NCBI GenBank assembly: GCA_963778165.1
Contig: CAVZTE010000003.1
Location: forward strand, 496,001 to 560,000
Length of the DNA stretch: 64,000 nt
Source: Bog-756 sp963778165
GTDB lineage: Bacteria > Actinomycetota > Acidimicrobiia > Acidimicrobiales > RAAP-2
Direction: 5' to 3'
A program made the translations under genes and the position numbers. Shown here piece after piece: positions 5,708-14,107 of this stretch. The notes beneath the pieces were generated by a model that saw nothing but the letters and a program-made list of their open reading frames with translations, did no database searches and was not told the DNA's origin. Numbering within the stretch: position 1 is the first letter of the stretch; each line of letters begins with the position of its first letter.

Positions 5708-8700
5708 CTACAGCGGTGCGGCCCCGTAGGGGGTGACGGCATAGAAGTTGCCGTTGGAGTTGCCGACATAGACGGCACCGTCCACGACCACTGGTGCCGT
5801 CGTGATGGGGCCACTCGTGTCAAACCCCTCTCCGGTCTGTCCATAGTTGCGAGCAGCGTCAAACTTGCCGTCAGCGCACGTGATGAAGACGGCCTTCAAC
5901 ACCGTAGCGATCCCCATGACCGGCGACCCATAGCGCAGGGTCGAGCTGACCTTGCCGTTGCTGGCCTTGAGCGCTGTCAGCCATCCGTTGGAAGAGCCGA
6001 CAAATATCAAGGCGTTGCCGGGGTAGTACGCCGGAGTGGCGGTGATCGGGCTCCCGATGGAATGCGCCCAGAGTTGGTCGCCGGTGGACTCGGACAAGGC
6101 ATAGACCGTTCCGTTGGCGGATCCAACGTACACGGATCCGCCGATTTCCATGGGGGACACGTTTACGGCTCCACCGGCCGTGAAGCTCCAGGCTGTAGAG
6201 CCAGAGCTGGTCGAAAGAGCCGTAACCACACCGCTGCTCTCGCCCACCATCACGAGGCCGGATGCCGTATCGATGGTTGACGCGGAGGTCACCGGACTGG
6301 TCAGGGTCTTGGACCATGTGGTGGCGCCTGAGGATTCGACCAGGGCCGTGACCGAGCCGTCCGACCCGTCATTTGAGGAAACGTAGACCTCACCGGCACC
6401 GAAGGTAGGGGCATTGGGTACTCCACCGACACTGGCCGACCAGTCGAGTCTGCCCGCTGTTGTCAAGGCGTCGACCGAGCCGTCAGCCGTGCTGATCATG
6501 ACCAGCCCATTGCTGGGGTCTACCGTCGGAGCCCCGTCGACGGCTTTCCCTGACGGGTCCTGCCAGCTCCACAGCACCACGCCGTCGTGGGCATCGATGG
6601 CGAGAAGCTGCCCTGCGGTGTCACCGACGTAGACAACCCCGTCAGCGACGGCCGCGGATGTGGTGATGGCCGATCCGATAATCGAATCCCAGGCCGGTCG
6701 GACGTCACCCTGACCGACGAAGAAGATGTTGCTGTAGCTGGCATCGTTGGGTTCGAATCCGTTGTGACCCTGGGCGTTTCCTGGGTCGTCCCACGAATTG
6801 GTGACATAGATCGATGCTGCAGCTACGCCGTTGGAGGTGGCTCCGGTCGCCACCAGGGACGTCAGACCGAAATCGGCATATTCGGGCAGGGTCACACTGT
6901 CGCTGAAGCCCCCGGTTCCACCCGCTTTGGTAGTCCCCAGCCTGTCGCCCCTGAGGCTGATCGCTACAGACTCTCCGTCGGTGAAGCCACTGCCGATGAG
7001 GCTGAGTGTCCCTCCAGCGGCAACATCGTACTGAGAGGCTTCCAACTGCGGGCCGGCCGATGACTTCTGCACAGAGAACTCCAGCTGGTCCGATCCCGTA
7101 CTTGCTTGACCCCCGCTGGAGTGCGCCGTAACGGTCACCAGATAGCTGCCACCCGATGTCGGAACCGGCAGGTTGAAGGACCAGTCCGTGGCGGTCCCCT
7201 CGGGGGTCGCCACAGTTGCCGGATTGTCGTACGGTCCCGTTCGCCAATTGCCGGTTGCTCCGTCCCACCAGGTTCCTCCGACGCCCCCCGACTCGATGGA
7301 GAGATCGACCGAGCTGACGCCGACCGGATCGGTAGCCGTGCCGGAGATGACCTCGCTGCCGTTCGGATTGGCCACCGAGGAGTCGTAGGAGGGCGAGGTG
7401 GTCGATGCCGTCGGCAGGGTGGTGTCGTTGCCGCCGCCGACGGCGAAGTCGTAGAGGAGCCCGTCGGAGGAGGCAATCAGCACGTCCCCGTCGCTCACGG
7501 CCGGGGAGGACACGATGTAGCCCCCGGTCTGGTAGTTGTACAGGGAGTCGCCGTTGGCGATGTTCAGGGCGTGCACGGCACCGCTCAGGTCGGCACAGAT
7601 CACCGCGGCCTGGGTCTTGCCCACGATGGCCACCGACGAGAGCACCTCGGCGCCCGAGGGGTCCTTGTAATTCCAACGGAGCTTTCCGTTGACGGCGTTG
7701 AGATCCATCACGCCGCTGTGATAGCCGAAGACCAGATTGGTCCCGTCGAGGGCCGGCGTGGACCGGCCGGTGGCGCTGGTGGTGAGCGGCGGGCGTGGAT
7801 TGAAGGTGTAGCTCCAGATTTTGGCCCCGGTGGTCAGGTTCAGGGCGAAGATCTGCCCGAACTTGGTCGGCACATAGGCCACGCCGTCGGCGAACCCGTT
7901 GACCCCGGGAGCCGAGATCTCGGCACCGGCGGCGATGTCGTAGTCACCGTCGCCGGGGCCCTGGAATCGCCAGACCAGCTTGCCGGTCAGGGCGTTGACC
8001 GCGTACTCGGACTGATCGGGGTCCGAGGTCCCGTCCAAGACCAGCGGGGTGCCCTTCTTGTCCACGCCGTAGGCGATGGGGGACCAGGGGCCGTTCGGTG
8101 GGGTGTGATAGGCGCTGAAGCTCCACTCGACCGAGCAGTTGCTGGCTTCGATGCCCATCATCGGACCGGACGTATAACCGTTGTCCAGGTTGGAGACGTA
8201 GATCGACGGCTTCCCTCCCGGCGGGGTGGCCGCAGTGAAGCTCGAATAGAACTCGTGGGAAGTGACCAGGGAGCACTCGGTGGCCCCGGTGGTGAGATCG
8301 AGCTTGTAGAGCTTGGCCGGGGTCTCCGTCGCTATCCACAGGGCCCCGTCGGCCACCACCGGTGAGGCGATGATGTTCCCGCCCAGGGGTCGGCCCCACA
8401 CCAGTTGCGCCGTCCCGGCCTTGAAGGCCAGGACATACCCGGCGTCCGTCCCGACATAGGTCATCATGCCGAGCGAGGTGGTAGAGACGACCGGAGACGT
8501 AAGGGCCGGACCGTACATGCTGGCGGCCCAACGGACCCCGAGGGATCCCACGTTCGAGATGTTCAGCGAGCTGTTGCTGGCATACCCGCTCAGGCTGCTG
8601 TCACGATGCAGTTCGACCCAGTTGTAGGCGGCGCTGTTGGGCGGCCCGGCGCTGGCTTGAACCGCGGTGGTTGTGGAGCTGGCGTTCGCTGGACCCACTC

Positions 8701-8809
8701 CCGCCAAGATGCCGAGACAGAGCACCGGGGCCAGAACGACGGCCATCAGCTTGATTCTCCGTCCACCCCACCGTATGGCAACGCGATTTCTCCGATGAGA
8801 ACCCGCCAT
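5708..8809 (-). CDS. Large secreted two-propeller (PQQ-like repeat) protein with Ig-like middle domains
   Basis: The start at 8809 is set by AGGGGG seven bases upstream and the basic-then-hydrophobic signal peptide (residues 1 to about 43, ending GPANA). The 1033-residue product begins with a PQQ/BamB-type beta-propeller (about 60-460) with repeats such as YVGTDAGYVLAF, SPVVADGALWIATE and YVPTKFGQIFAL. An Ig-like segment follows (about 468-570), then a TIG/IPT-like segment (about 580-665, GSGFTDGESVAI), then a second propeller to the end with about seven VYVGxxxGxxYAL blades. No enzyme site is visible; such proteins usually act as extracellular binding or scaffold proteins. The N-terminal 1.43 kb of the body is almost identical to the inverted copy at the right end of the window. 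Confidence 0.8.
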   Translation of the reverse strand: MAGSHRRNRVAIRWGGRRIKLMAVVLAPVLCLGILAGVGPANASSTTTAVQASAGPPNSAAYNWVELHRDSSLSGYASNSSLNISNVGSLGVRWAASMYGPALTSPVVSTTSLGMMTYVGTDAGYVLAFKAGTAQLVWGRPLGGNIIASPVVADGALWIATETPAKLYKLDLTTGATECSLVTSHEFYSSFTAATPPGGKPSIYVSNLDNGYTSGPMMGIEASNCSVEWSFSAYHTPPNGPWSPIAYGVDKKGTPLVLDGTSDPDQSEYAVNALTGKLVWRFQGPGDGDYDIAAGAEISAPGVNGFADGVAYVPTKFGQIFALNLTTGAKIWSYTFNPRPPLTTSATGRSTPALDGTNLVFGYHSGVMDLNAVNGKLRWNYKDPSGAEVLSSVAIVGKTQAAVICADLSGAVHALNIANGDSLYNYQTGGYIVSSPAVSDGDVLIASSDGLLYDFAVGGGNDTTLPTASTTSPSYDSSVANPNGSEVISGTATDPVGVSSVDLSIESGGVGGTWWDGATGNWRTGPYDNPATVATPEGTATDWSFNLPVPTSGGSYLVTVTAHSSGGQASTGSDQLEFSVQKSSAGPQLEASQYDVAAGGTLSLIGSGFTDGESVAISLRGDRLGTTKAGGTGGFSDSVTLPEYADFGLTSLVATGATSNGVAAASIYVTNSWDDPGNAQGHNGFEPNDASYSNIFFVGQGDVRPAWDSIIGSAITTSAAVADGVVYVGDTAGQLLAIDAHDGVVLWSWQDPSGKAVDGAPTVDPSNGLVMISTADGSVDALTTAGRLDWSASVGGVPNAPTFGAGEVYVSSNDGSDGSVTALVESSGATTWSKTLTSPVTSASTIDTASGLVMVGESSGVVTALSTSSGSTAWSFTAGGAVNVSPMEIGGSVYVGSANGTVYALSESTGDQLWAHSIGSPITATPAYYPGNALIFVGSSNGWLTALKASNGKVSSTLRYGSPVMGIATVLKAVFITCADGKFDAARNYGQTGEGFDTSGPITTAPVVVDGAVYVGNSNGNFYAVTPYGAAPL
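7271..8700 (-). repeat. Inverted near-identical repeat, left copy
   Basis: This stretch matches 62571-64000 in inverted orientation over 1430 bp with no gap (64000 pairs with 7271, 62571 with 8700). Only scattered substitutions are seen, giving for example GYTSGP/GTSSGP, GPWSP/GPWAP, SGAEV/SGTEV and SYDSS/SYGSS. The copy continues leftward past 7271, so the true repeat may be longer than the window shows. Confidence 0.9.
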
Positions 8810-9114
8810 GTCGCACCCCCTCTGCTCGCAGCAGATGCTTCCGCCCGGCCATACTCGCAGACGCTTGAACCGTGAACAACCCCAAATTTGATGGCCGTAA
8901 GTAGGACCTGCGCACCTCATCCGGCGCCGTTCGGCAGCTGCAGGCAGGCGACGTACAGCGATCGTGCAGTCGGCAGGCAACGCCCCCAGACTGGGAATAT
9001 CGCAGATTTCGTGTTTGGATCCGGGCGCCTTTGGAAAAGGCTGAGTCGTCGACGCTGCGTGAAGTGCGTGCAGCGGCATTGGCAGGTTCGGCGATCTCGA
9101 GGGAGGTTCTGACC
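8810..9114. other. Divergent intergenic region
   Basis: About 300 bases separate the minus-strand propeller gene from the plus-strand small Cys protein. It must carry both promoters, but I cannot pick clear -10/-35 boxes and see no coding frame or repeat worth naming. Confidence 0.4.
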
Positions 9115-9351
9115 ATGACAGTCATGAACGGCACCATCCAGTGCGACACCTATGGGTGCCAATCCGGTGGCCTGATCGATCTCCCTAGCGGCAGCGTCCA
9201 GCCAGACCGGATCACCCCCTACGACGTCCGTGGCTGGTTCGCTATGGAGGGTTGGGTGGTGACTGTGGGCCCCGGAGGCACCGAGGGCCTGGTGGATCAC
9301 TGTCCTCTCCACAATCGAGCCTGCGTGGCCGGGCTCAAGATACCGGCCTGA
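9115..9351 (+). CDS. Small Cys/His protein of unknown function
   Basis: A 78-residue protein. ATG 9115 is preceded by GGGAGG at a good distance, which is preferred over the longer frame from 9031. It contains TIQCDTYGCQSGG near residues 8-20 and DHCPLHNRAC near 62-71, so four cysteines and two histidines could form a metal site. Between them is a compact segment with two tryptophans (RGWFAMEGW). No family is recognised. It lies just before two tandem tiny Cys proteins but does not resemble them. Confidence 0.6.
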   Translation: MTVMNGTIQCDTYGCQSGGLIDLPSGSVQPDRITPYDVRGWFAMEGWVVTVGPGGTEGLVDHCPLHNRACVAGLKIPA

Positions 9352-9612
9352 GGTCTCGGTCCGGGGCGATTGGTTCCCTTAGGCCTCTAAGCGGTTGGCG
9401 GCATCCAGTCTTGGGTTGGCCCATGGTGGCCTTCGCCATCCGCCCAACGAGTTCCAAAGGTCCGGACAGGGCCCTCCTTGAGACCAGTATCACCATCGTG
9501 GGACGAGGAGTCGCGGTTGCCATTCATGACGCCCCGCCTCGGCCGGGTACCAGAACTGGCAAATTGTGGGGGAGAAGGGTCAGACGCCTCCGTTGCCGGG
9601 TATAGCCACTCG

Positions 9613-9780
9613 GTGCCCATGCACTCGTGTTGCCACGCCGGGGCGAACCCGCAGGAGCCACCGTCCACCTGTGCGGCGTGCCTGTATCGGGGGTTGGTCA
9701 CTCGATGCGACCGACCGACACCACTCCCAAGGTTGCGGCTCCAGGGAGATAGCACCGTCGGCTCCCGCCAAGCCGCCTGA
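9613..9780 (+). CDS. Tiny Cys-rich protein, first of a tandem pair
   Basis: A GTG-initiated 55-residue frame (VPMHSCCHAG...). It aligns along its whole length with the frame at 9981: [VM]PMHSC, then PQE, then a CAAC motif, then GLV, then PLP, and an SR-x-AA end. Conservation of coding sense between two diverged copies is the evidence that it is a gene. The upstream 25 bases are also similar (CCGTTGCCGGGTATAGCCAC here; CCGTTGTTGGGTAGAGCACC there). The SC(C) and CAAC motifs could bind one zinc ion. No good ribosome-binding site is visible, so the start is uncertain. Confidence 0.45.
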   Translation: MPMHSCCHAGANPQEPPSTCAACLYRGLVTRCDRPTPLPRLRLQGDSTVGSRQAA

Positions 9781-9980
9781 GGCCGGATGGCCACCGACCC
9801 TCGGATGCGGCTGGCGTGGCCGCATCCGAGTTGCCGGATGGCTCGACGACTCTTCGGAGCCGCGACCGTCCTGGATGACCTGCCCGACAATTCTGGCCGT
9901 GACCTGGCACTTTAATCACAACCATGGACGGATCCCGAGGAACAGGAGTCAAATGCCCCGTTGTTGGGTAGAGCACCCAC

Positions 9981-10145
9981 ATGCCGATGCACTCCTGCTC
10001 CAGCACCGGGACGGAGCCACAAGAGACCCGGGCCGCATGTGCCGCGTGCATCCATGCGGGGCTCGTCAGCCAGCGCAGAGCAGCGCCGCTCCCAATGCTG
10101 CTCATTCGGGCCAATCGACCTGTCGACAGCCGCGCAGCGGCCTGA
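9981..10145 (+). CDS. Tiny Cys-rich protein, second of a tandem pair
   Basis: A 54-residue frame from ATG 9981 (MPMHSCSSTG...AACAACIHAGLVSQ...). In this copy a TAG lies four codons upstream in frame, where the first copy has TAT, so the protein cannot start earlier. That supports the shared GTG/ATG as the true start of both. Cysteines at residue 6 and in CAAC are kept, while the two copies differ at about half of the other positions. Function is unknown. The pair looks like an old tandem duplication under selection for the Cys motifs and the C-terminal PLP...SR-AA pattern. Confidence 0.45.
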   Translation: MPMHSCSSTGTEPQETRAACAACIHAGLVSQRRAAPLPMLLIRANRPVDSRAAA

Positions 10146-10306
10146 GGCTCACTTCCCGCTACTCCGTACGTTCCTGGGCGGCGGCTTGTCGTTGATGTGC
10201 TCGGCACGCCTAGGTCGGGCCGGTCACCTTTCGGTGGCACGTCGGCTTGTGCCCGGCAACGAGTTCGGCCTTCGCCCGGTGAGGAGCCTTTTCCGCGACG
10301 AACTGT

Positions 10307-10588
10307 CTAGCTGTGGCCAGGATGTTCCGGGTAGTGATGCTCCGGGTAGTGGTGTTCCGGCGCCACCGGGAATCCGGCGCGCCGCTCAGGTTCGGGCTTT
10401 CCCTTGAAGCCCAGGAGGCGGAGCATGAACAGCCCGAACCTGTTGGGCGGCTTGGCTAGTTCCTTGGCCATGGCCTCGGCTTCGTGACCGTCGGTGACGT
10501 GGTAGTTGCGGCCCGTGTAGCCGCGGTGGAATTTGTTGTAGGGCTGAAAGGGTCGGGCCATCGCCCGAGAGATCTTACGTGGGTCCAT
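10307..10588 (-). CDS. Hypothetical protein with a His/Pro-rich tail
   Basis: A 93-residue frame from ATG 10588 (MDPRKISRAMARPFQ...). The middle is a charged helix (DGHEAEAMAKELAKPPNRF) followed by LFMLRLLGFKGKPEPE, and the C-terminus repeats PEHHY twice then ends PEHPGHS, which could bind metal. The frame stays open back to 10825, directly after the stop of the membrane protein upstream, so a longer product coupled to that gene is possible. Neither start has a convincing ribosome-binding site. No family is recognised. Confidence 0.4.
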   Translation of the reverse strand: MDPRKISRAMARPFQPYNKFHRGYTGRNYHVTDGHEAEAMAKELAKPPNRFGLFMLRLLGFKGKPEPERRAGFPVAPEHHYPEHHYPEHPGHS

Positions 10589-10825
10589 GCTTTTCGAAGC
10601 GGTCCTGGCGTGCCGCTCTGCTTTGGATGAGAGCTCGGCCGATGAACTCCGTTCGAGAACGTGAACCGGACCGAATTCCCCGGTCTTGCCCTCGTCCGTG
10701 TTGCTCTCGCCAGTCAGAACTCCTTCGATAGACGGTTTGATAGCCGGAACCATGGCTGTCGAGACGGGATGGATCCGAAACCGTTGGGCATGCCCTACCA
10801 GGTGGGAGCAACTCCGCCGGGTCAC

Positions 10826-11316
10826 TCAGCGAAGGATCTCCACCAACAGAACCCAGGCGTTCACCGAGGCGGCCACAAAGGCCAGGACCGTTCCGAAGAG
10901 CAACCAGTACAGACCGCCTCCGGTTCCGGCCGACAAGCTGACACCTCCGCCCAGCAGAACCAGGGGCGGAATCAGGAGGAGCGGCAACGATCCGATGGTC
11001 CAGCTCAACGGATCGCCGGGTCGCCTCTTGCGCACGGAGACCCACAGGGCCTGGACCATGGCCAGGGTTGCCACCACGATGACCTCCCAGGCGAAGGCCT
11101 GTCTGCTCTGGGCCGGGGCCAGTCCGAAACTGCACACCACCAGAACCGTGAGGAGAATGCCGAGGGTGGCGGCGGCCCTGCCGGGGAGATGGGGAATTTG
11201 AGTATCTCGTCGAGGTTGATCGAGACGGTGACGAACAAGAGCCCCAGGAGGGCTGCCGACGCGCCCACCGCCGCTATGAAGAAGTCGTGCCAATCGGCAG
11301 CTACGTACGACGACAT
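10826..11316 (-). pseudogene. Four-helix membrane protein, interrupted by a one-base deletion in a C run
   Basis: From ATG 11316 (GGGAG upstream) the frame reads MSSYVAADWHDFFIAAVGAS, continues ALLGLLFVTVSINLDEILKFP and then goes out of frame. The continuing sense (HLPGRAAATLGILLTVLV ... VNAWVLLVEILR) is in the next frame and ends at 10826. Adding one C to the CCCC run at 11191-11194 (GGGG on the plus strand) restores one protein of about 163 residues with four membrane segments. The pattern, a short tryptophan-containing head, a first helix ending in FV-x-SINL, then three helices, is common in uncharacterised actinobacterial membrane proteins. The homopolymer context makes a sequencing error plausible. 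Confidence 0.65.
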
Positions 11317-11397
11317 CTCTCGAACTCCCTCACCAGACAGCCAGGCCACCCCGGAGTTGTGCTCGCCACGCCCAGTGCGGCGGTCCGGAGGCTATGG

Positions 11398-11565
11398 CTA
11401 TCGGTGACTCAGGACGAGCACGCAGCAGCCGTCCACCGGCCAGACGTAGCAGCAGTCCATGCACTCGCGACTGATTCCGTCGTCCGATGGCCCATCCAGA
11501 AGCTTGGCGTTGTCAAGAGAACCACAAGACGGGCATACAACCACCCTGGTCCGGAAATCTCGCAC
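11398..11565 (-). CDS. Short zinc-ribbon-like protein
   Basis: A 55-residue GTG-initiated frame (VRDFRTRVVVCPSCGSLD...). It carries CPSCG at residues 11-15 and ECMDCC at 34-39, the spacing of a small zinc ribbon, followed by YVWPVDGCC. The Cys pattern and the short family-like length support it as a gene, and it falls between the membrane protein and the M48 peptidase on otherwise empty DNA. The ribosome-binding site (GGGGA, about ten bases upstream) is weak. The overlapping 86-residue frame at 11409-11669 has no such motifs and is rejected. Confidence 0.45.
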   Translation of the reverse strand: MRDFRTRVVVCPSCGSLDNAKLLDGPSDDGISRECMDCCYVWPVDGCCVLVLSHR

Positions 11566-11935
11566 TCAAAAGCATCCCCACTGCCCCTCATGAACGCCCC
11601 TCCCGACAAGCGACGATGCATCAAAGTACGCCGAACAGCCGGCGATCGCAACCAATTTTTCTGTGACAAACCGAAATCGTGAGGCAGGCCAAAAGTTGCC
11701 CTCTTGGCGGGTGGACCAGGCGATTCCCCATATCAGACCAGCCTCGGGCGTTCAAGAGGCGAGCACCGTGCCGGCCATCAGGAGGTCCGGAAGGTCGATG
11801 ACGAGAGCTCGGTGGAGTTGGGCCGGAAAGGGGTCGAGTCGTTGCTCCCTCCGCACGCCGCCATCCTCCTGGCTCCCCCCACCGGGCCGCCGGTCTTCGC
11901 CTACGCTGGAGAGCGAACAGGCGAGGGGAGCCGGC
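11566..11935. other. Intergenic region upstream of the M48 peptidase
   Basis: About 370 bases with no supported gene. The frame of the downstream peptidase stays open back to 11663, but that extension is Arg/Ser/Pro-rich and lacks any family residues. I see no clear hairpin or repeat. Confidence 0.4.
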
Positions 11936-12943
11936 ATGGCGATCGAACTGGCACACCGGTACCCGGAGATCAGTGCCAAGGCCTACGAGCACCCCGCCGA
12001 TCGGGCCGCCACCTCAGCCCTGCATTCGGTCCCCCTGCTGGACAAGGTCATCAAGCGGTTGACCGACCTCGGGCACGAACGGCGGCTGCGCCAGATCGTG
12101 ATGGGGAACGCCGTGCGCGTCGGTCCCGAGCAGATTCCCGACCTGTGGACCGACTACGTCCGCTGCGGATCGGTACTCGATCTCCCCACCACGCCGGATC
12201 TCTACGTCACCAACGACCCGGTGGTCAATGCCATGACCATCGGAGCGAAGACCCCGATCGTCATCGTCAAGTCCTCCCTGATCGGCTCCTACGACTCCAA
12301 CGAGACCGCCACCGTTCTGGCCCACGAGCTCGGCCACGTCCTCTCCGAGCACTACTACTACACGACCGCCCTGATACTCCTGAGGCAGTTCATCGAAGGG
12401 GCGCTACCCCGGTCCCTCCTCTTGGGCCTACCGGTGCGCGGGATGTACCTGGCGCTCCTCGAATGGGCCCGTGCCGCCGAGCTCTCCGCCGATCGGGCGG
12501 CGGCACTGGTGATGGCCGATCCCCTCGAGCCCTGCCGGGTCCTCATGCGCGTCGCCGGTGGGGCCCTGCCCGGCATGAACTTCGATGCCTTCCTGAAGCA
12601 GGCCGCCGAGTACGACAGTGAGGACGATCTCTTCTCCCGTCACTCCCGCTTCTGGGTGGAACTGAGCCTCACCCATCCCATCGCCGTGCGACGGGTCAAA
12701 GAGATGATCGAGTGGGTGCAGTCGGGGGAGTACGACCGGATCGTGGATGGGAGCTACCCCCGGCGGGGTCACGAGCCCCCGCCTTCGGTCGAGTTCGATG
12801 CCGCCGTGGCGCACTACCGCGAGCGGTTCTCACGCTTTCTGGACCGGACGGCGGGAAACGTGGAAGACCTCGGCAAGAAGTTCAGCGACTGGCTCAGCAA
12901 GCCTGCCCCCAACGGGTCCGATCCGGGCCCCGACGACGACTGA
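11936..12943 (+). CDS. M48-family zinc metallopeptidase
   Basis: A 335-residue protein (ATG 11936, AGGGGAG upstream). The metal site is plain: HELGH at 130-134 inside TATVLAHELGHVLSEH, with the third ligand Glu182 in AAELSADRAA (ExxxD), as in HtpX/Ste24-type peptidases. Unlike HtpX it has few hydrophobic stretches: one around residues 142-180 may touch the membrane, and no signal peptide is seen. The N-terminal 80 residues are a helical domain and the C-terminus is acidic and Pro-rich. Genes of this form are widespread in actinobacteria and are taken as protein quality-control peptidases, but the substrate is unknown. It converges with the COQ4-motif gene. Confidence 0.85.
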   Translation: MAIELAHRYPEISAKAYEHPADRAATSALHSVPLLDKVIKRLTDLGHERRLRQIVMGNAVRVGPEQIPDLWTDYVRCGSVLDLPTTPDLYVTNDPVVNAMTIGAKTPIVIVKSSLIGSYDSNETATVLAHELGHVLSEHYYYTTALILLRQFIEGALPRSLLLGLPVRGMYLALLEWARAAELSADRAAALVMADPLEPCRVLMRVAGGALPGMNFDAFLKQAAEYDSEDDLFSRHSRFWVELSLTHPIAVRRVKEMIEWVQSGEYDRIVDGSYPRRGHEPPPSVEFDAAVAHYRERFSRFLDRTAGNVEDLGKKFSDWLSKPAPNGSDPGPDDD

Positions 12944-12964
12944 AGTCCACCGGCACCGATCCGC

Positions 12965-13930
12965 TCACCCTGCCGGGTCGGCCAGCGGCACCACGCCGAA
13001 CTGCTCTCGCACCTGCTCGAGGGGCAGTTCCACCAGCGCCAAGTGGTCCACTTGACTGAGGTCGGTCCGGCACTGGGAGCCTCGTTCCAGACCTTCGCCG
13101 AGCAGGGCCGGCGCTCCGTCCCGGTTCAAGGTGGCCACCTTGGCCCGGATGTCGCCATGGGTGAGGACCCCGGTCTCGTGGATCGACATGCTGATGAGGA
13201 ATTCGAGCCAGTTCCGGCGGCTGTCGTTGGCCGCCCACAGAAAGCCGGATCGGGCGATCTCGCCCGGGGCGGTGGGCTCGTAGCCGGTGATCACATGGTT
13301 CATGTCGTGGTTCACGTAGTGGGCCGGCAGGTGGATGTCGTCGCCGGGCAGGGTGATGTTGTTGCGGCGGTAGAACTCGATGTACGCGTGGCCCAGCGTG
13401 TCCTCGGGTAGGTCGTGGAGGGCGCGCAGGCGGTTGGCCAGCTCATGATCGGGCTCGTCCAACCGCAGATAGTGATCTCGTAGGGACACCTCCGAGATCT
13501 CCGGCAGGATCCCCCCGTAGAACCGCTCCAGATCCTTCGACGTCTCGTCGGCACCGGTCTCGAGCGCCTCCCGGACCGTCGCCACCTCGATCTCACTGAC
13601 CCCCAACGCCTCCACGTACTCCTCGACCCTTCGCACCTGTGGGGCGGACTGAGGATGTCGGCACAGCTCCAGGGCCATCAGCAGCTCGCAGAAGCGCAGC
13701 TGGGCCTCCGGTCGTTCCAACACCCGGGCCGTCTCGACGGGACCGAGGGGAGTGACGTCATCGAGGGCATCGCCCAGCTTCCAAAGATTGGTGGAGATCG
13801 ACCGCAGCACGGCCAGCTGCTCATCGGTCGGGCCACCGGCGACGTCGATGCCTCCGATGAGGCCGGCCAGGACCGGCTCCACCTCCGCCTCCGTAATGGC
13901 GATCGCTACCCCCACCACAACTCCCCTCAC
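12965..13930 (-). CDS. COQ4-motif protein (HDxxH-x11-E)
   Basis: About 321 residues. Residues 206-224 contain HDMNH followed after exactly eleven residues by Glu224, the HDxxH-x11-E signature that binds metal in COQ4, the ubiquinone-pathway protein. The surrounding text (HLPAHYVNHDMNHVITGY ... EIARSGF) fits a COQ4-like helical domain. The first 150 residues are a separate helical region. Actinobacteria generally make menaquinone, so a ubiquinone role is doubtful; the family is broader than ubiquinone synthesis. No quinone genes adjoin it. The start is uncertain: GTG 13930 gives the longest form, but AGGGGAG at 13921-13927 would better serve GTG 13915. Confidence 0.65.
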   Translation of the reverse strand: MRGVVVGVAIAITEAEVEPVLAGLIGGIDVAGGPTDEQLAVLRSISTNLWKLGDALDDVTPLGPVETARVLERPEAQLRFCELLMALELCRHPQSAPQVRRVEEYVEALGVSEIEVATVREALETGADETSKDLERFYGGILPEISEVSLRDHYLRLDEPDHELANRLRALHDLPEDTLGHAYIEFYRRNNITLPGDDIHLPAHYVNHDMNHVITGYEPTAPGEIARSGFLWAANDSRRNWLEFLISMSIHETGVLTHGDIRAKVATLNRDGAPALLGEGLERGSQCRTDLSQVDHLALVELPLEQVREQFGVVPLADPAG

Positions 13931-14107
13931 TCTCCTGACCGGCAGCCCGATCAGGTCCCCGAGATTCTAGGGTGACCCGCCAGCGTGTCCGTTGGATCAG
14001 ACCGCCGGCCCGGGGGAGTGGCAGGCCGACAGCGGAGCGTCAGCCCGGGGAGTGGCAGCCCGGCACCGGTTCCACCGATTCAGGGATGGATCTGGGAGAC
14101 TCGATCG

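Noticed and set aside
7106..8365. A 419-codon frame antisense to the propeller gene (also seen in the second copy)
   Set aside because: It is conserved only because the two copies are duplicates; no start signal and shadow composition.
11409..11669. An 86-codon reverse frame near the zinc-ribbon gene
   Set aside because: No ribosome-binding site or motif; the overlapping 55-residue frame carries the CPSCG and ECMDCC pairs.
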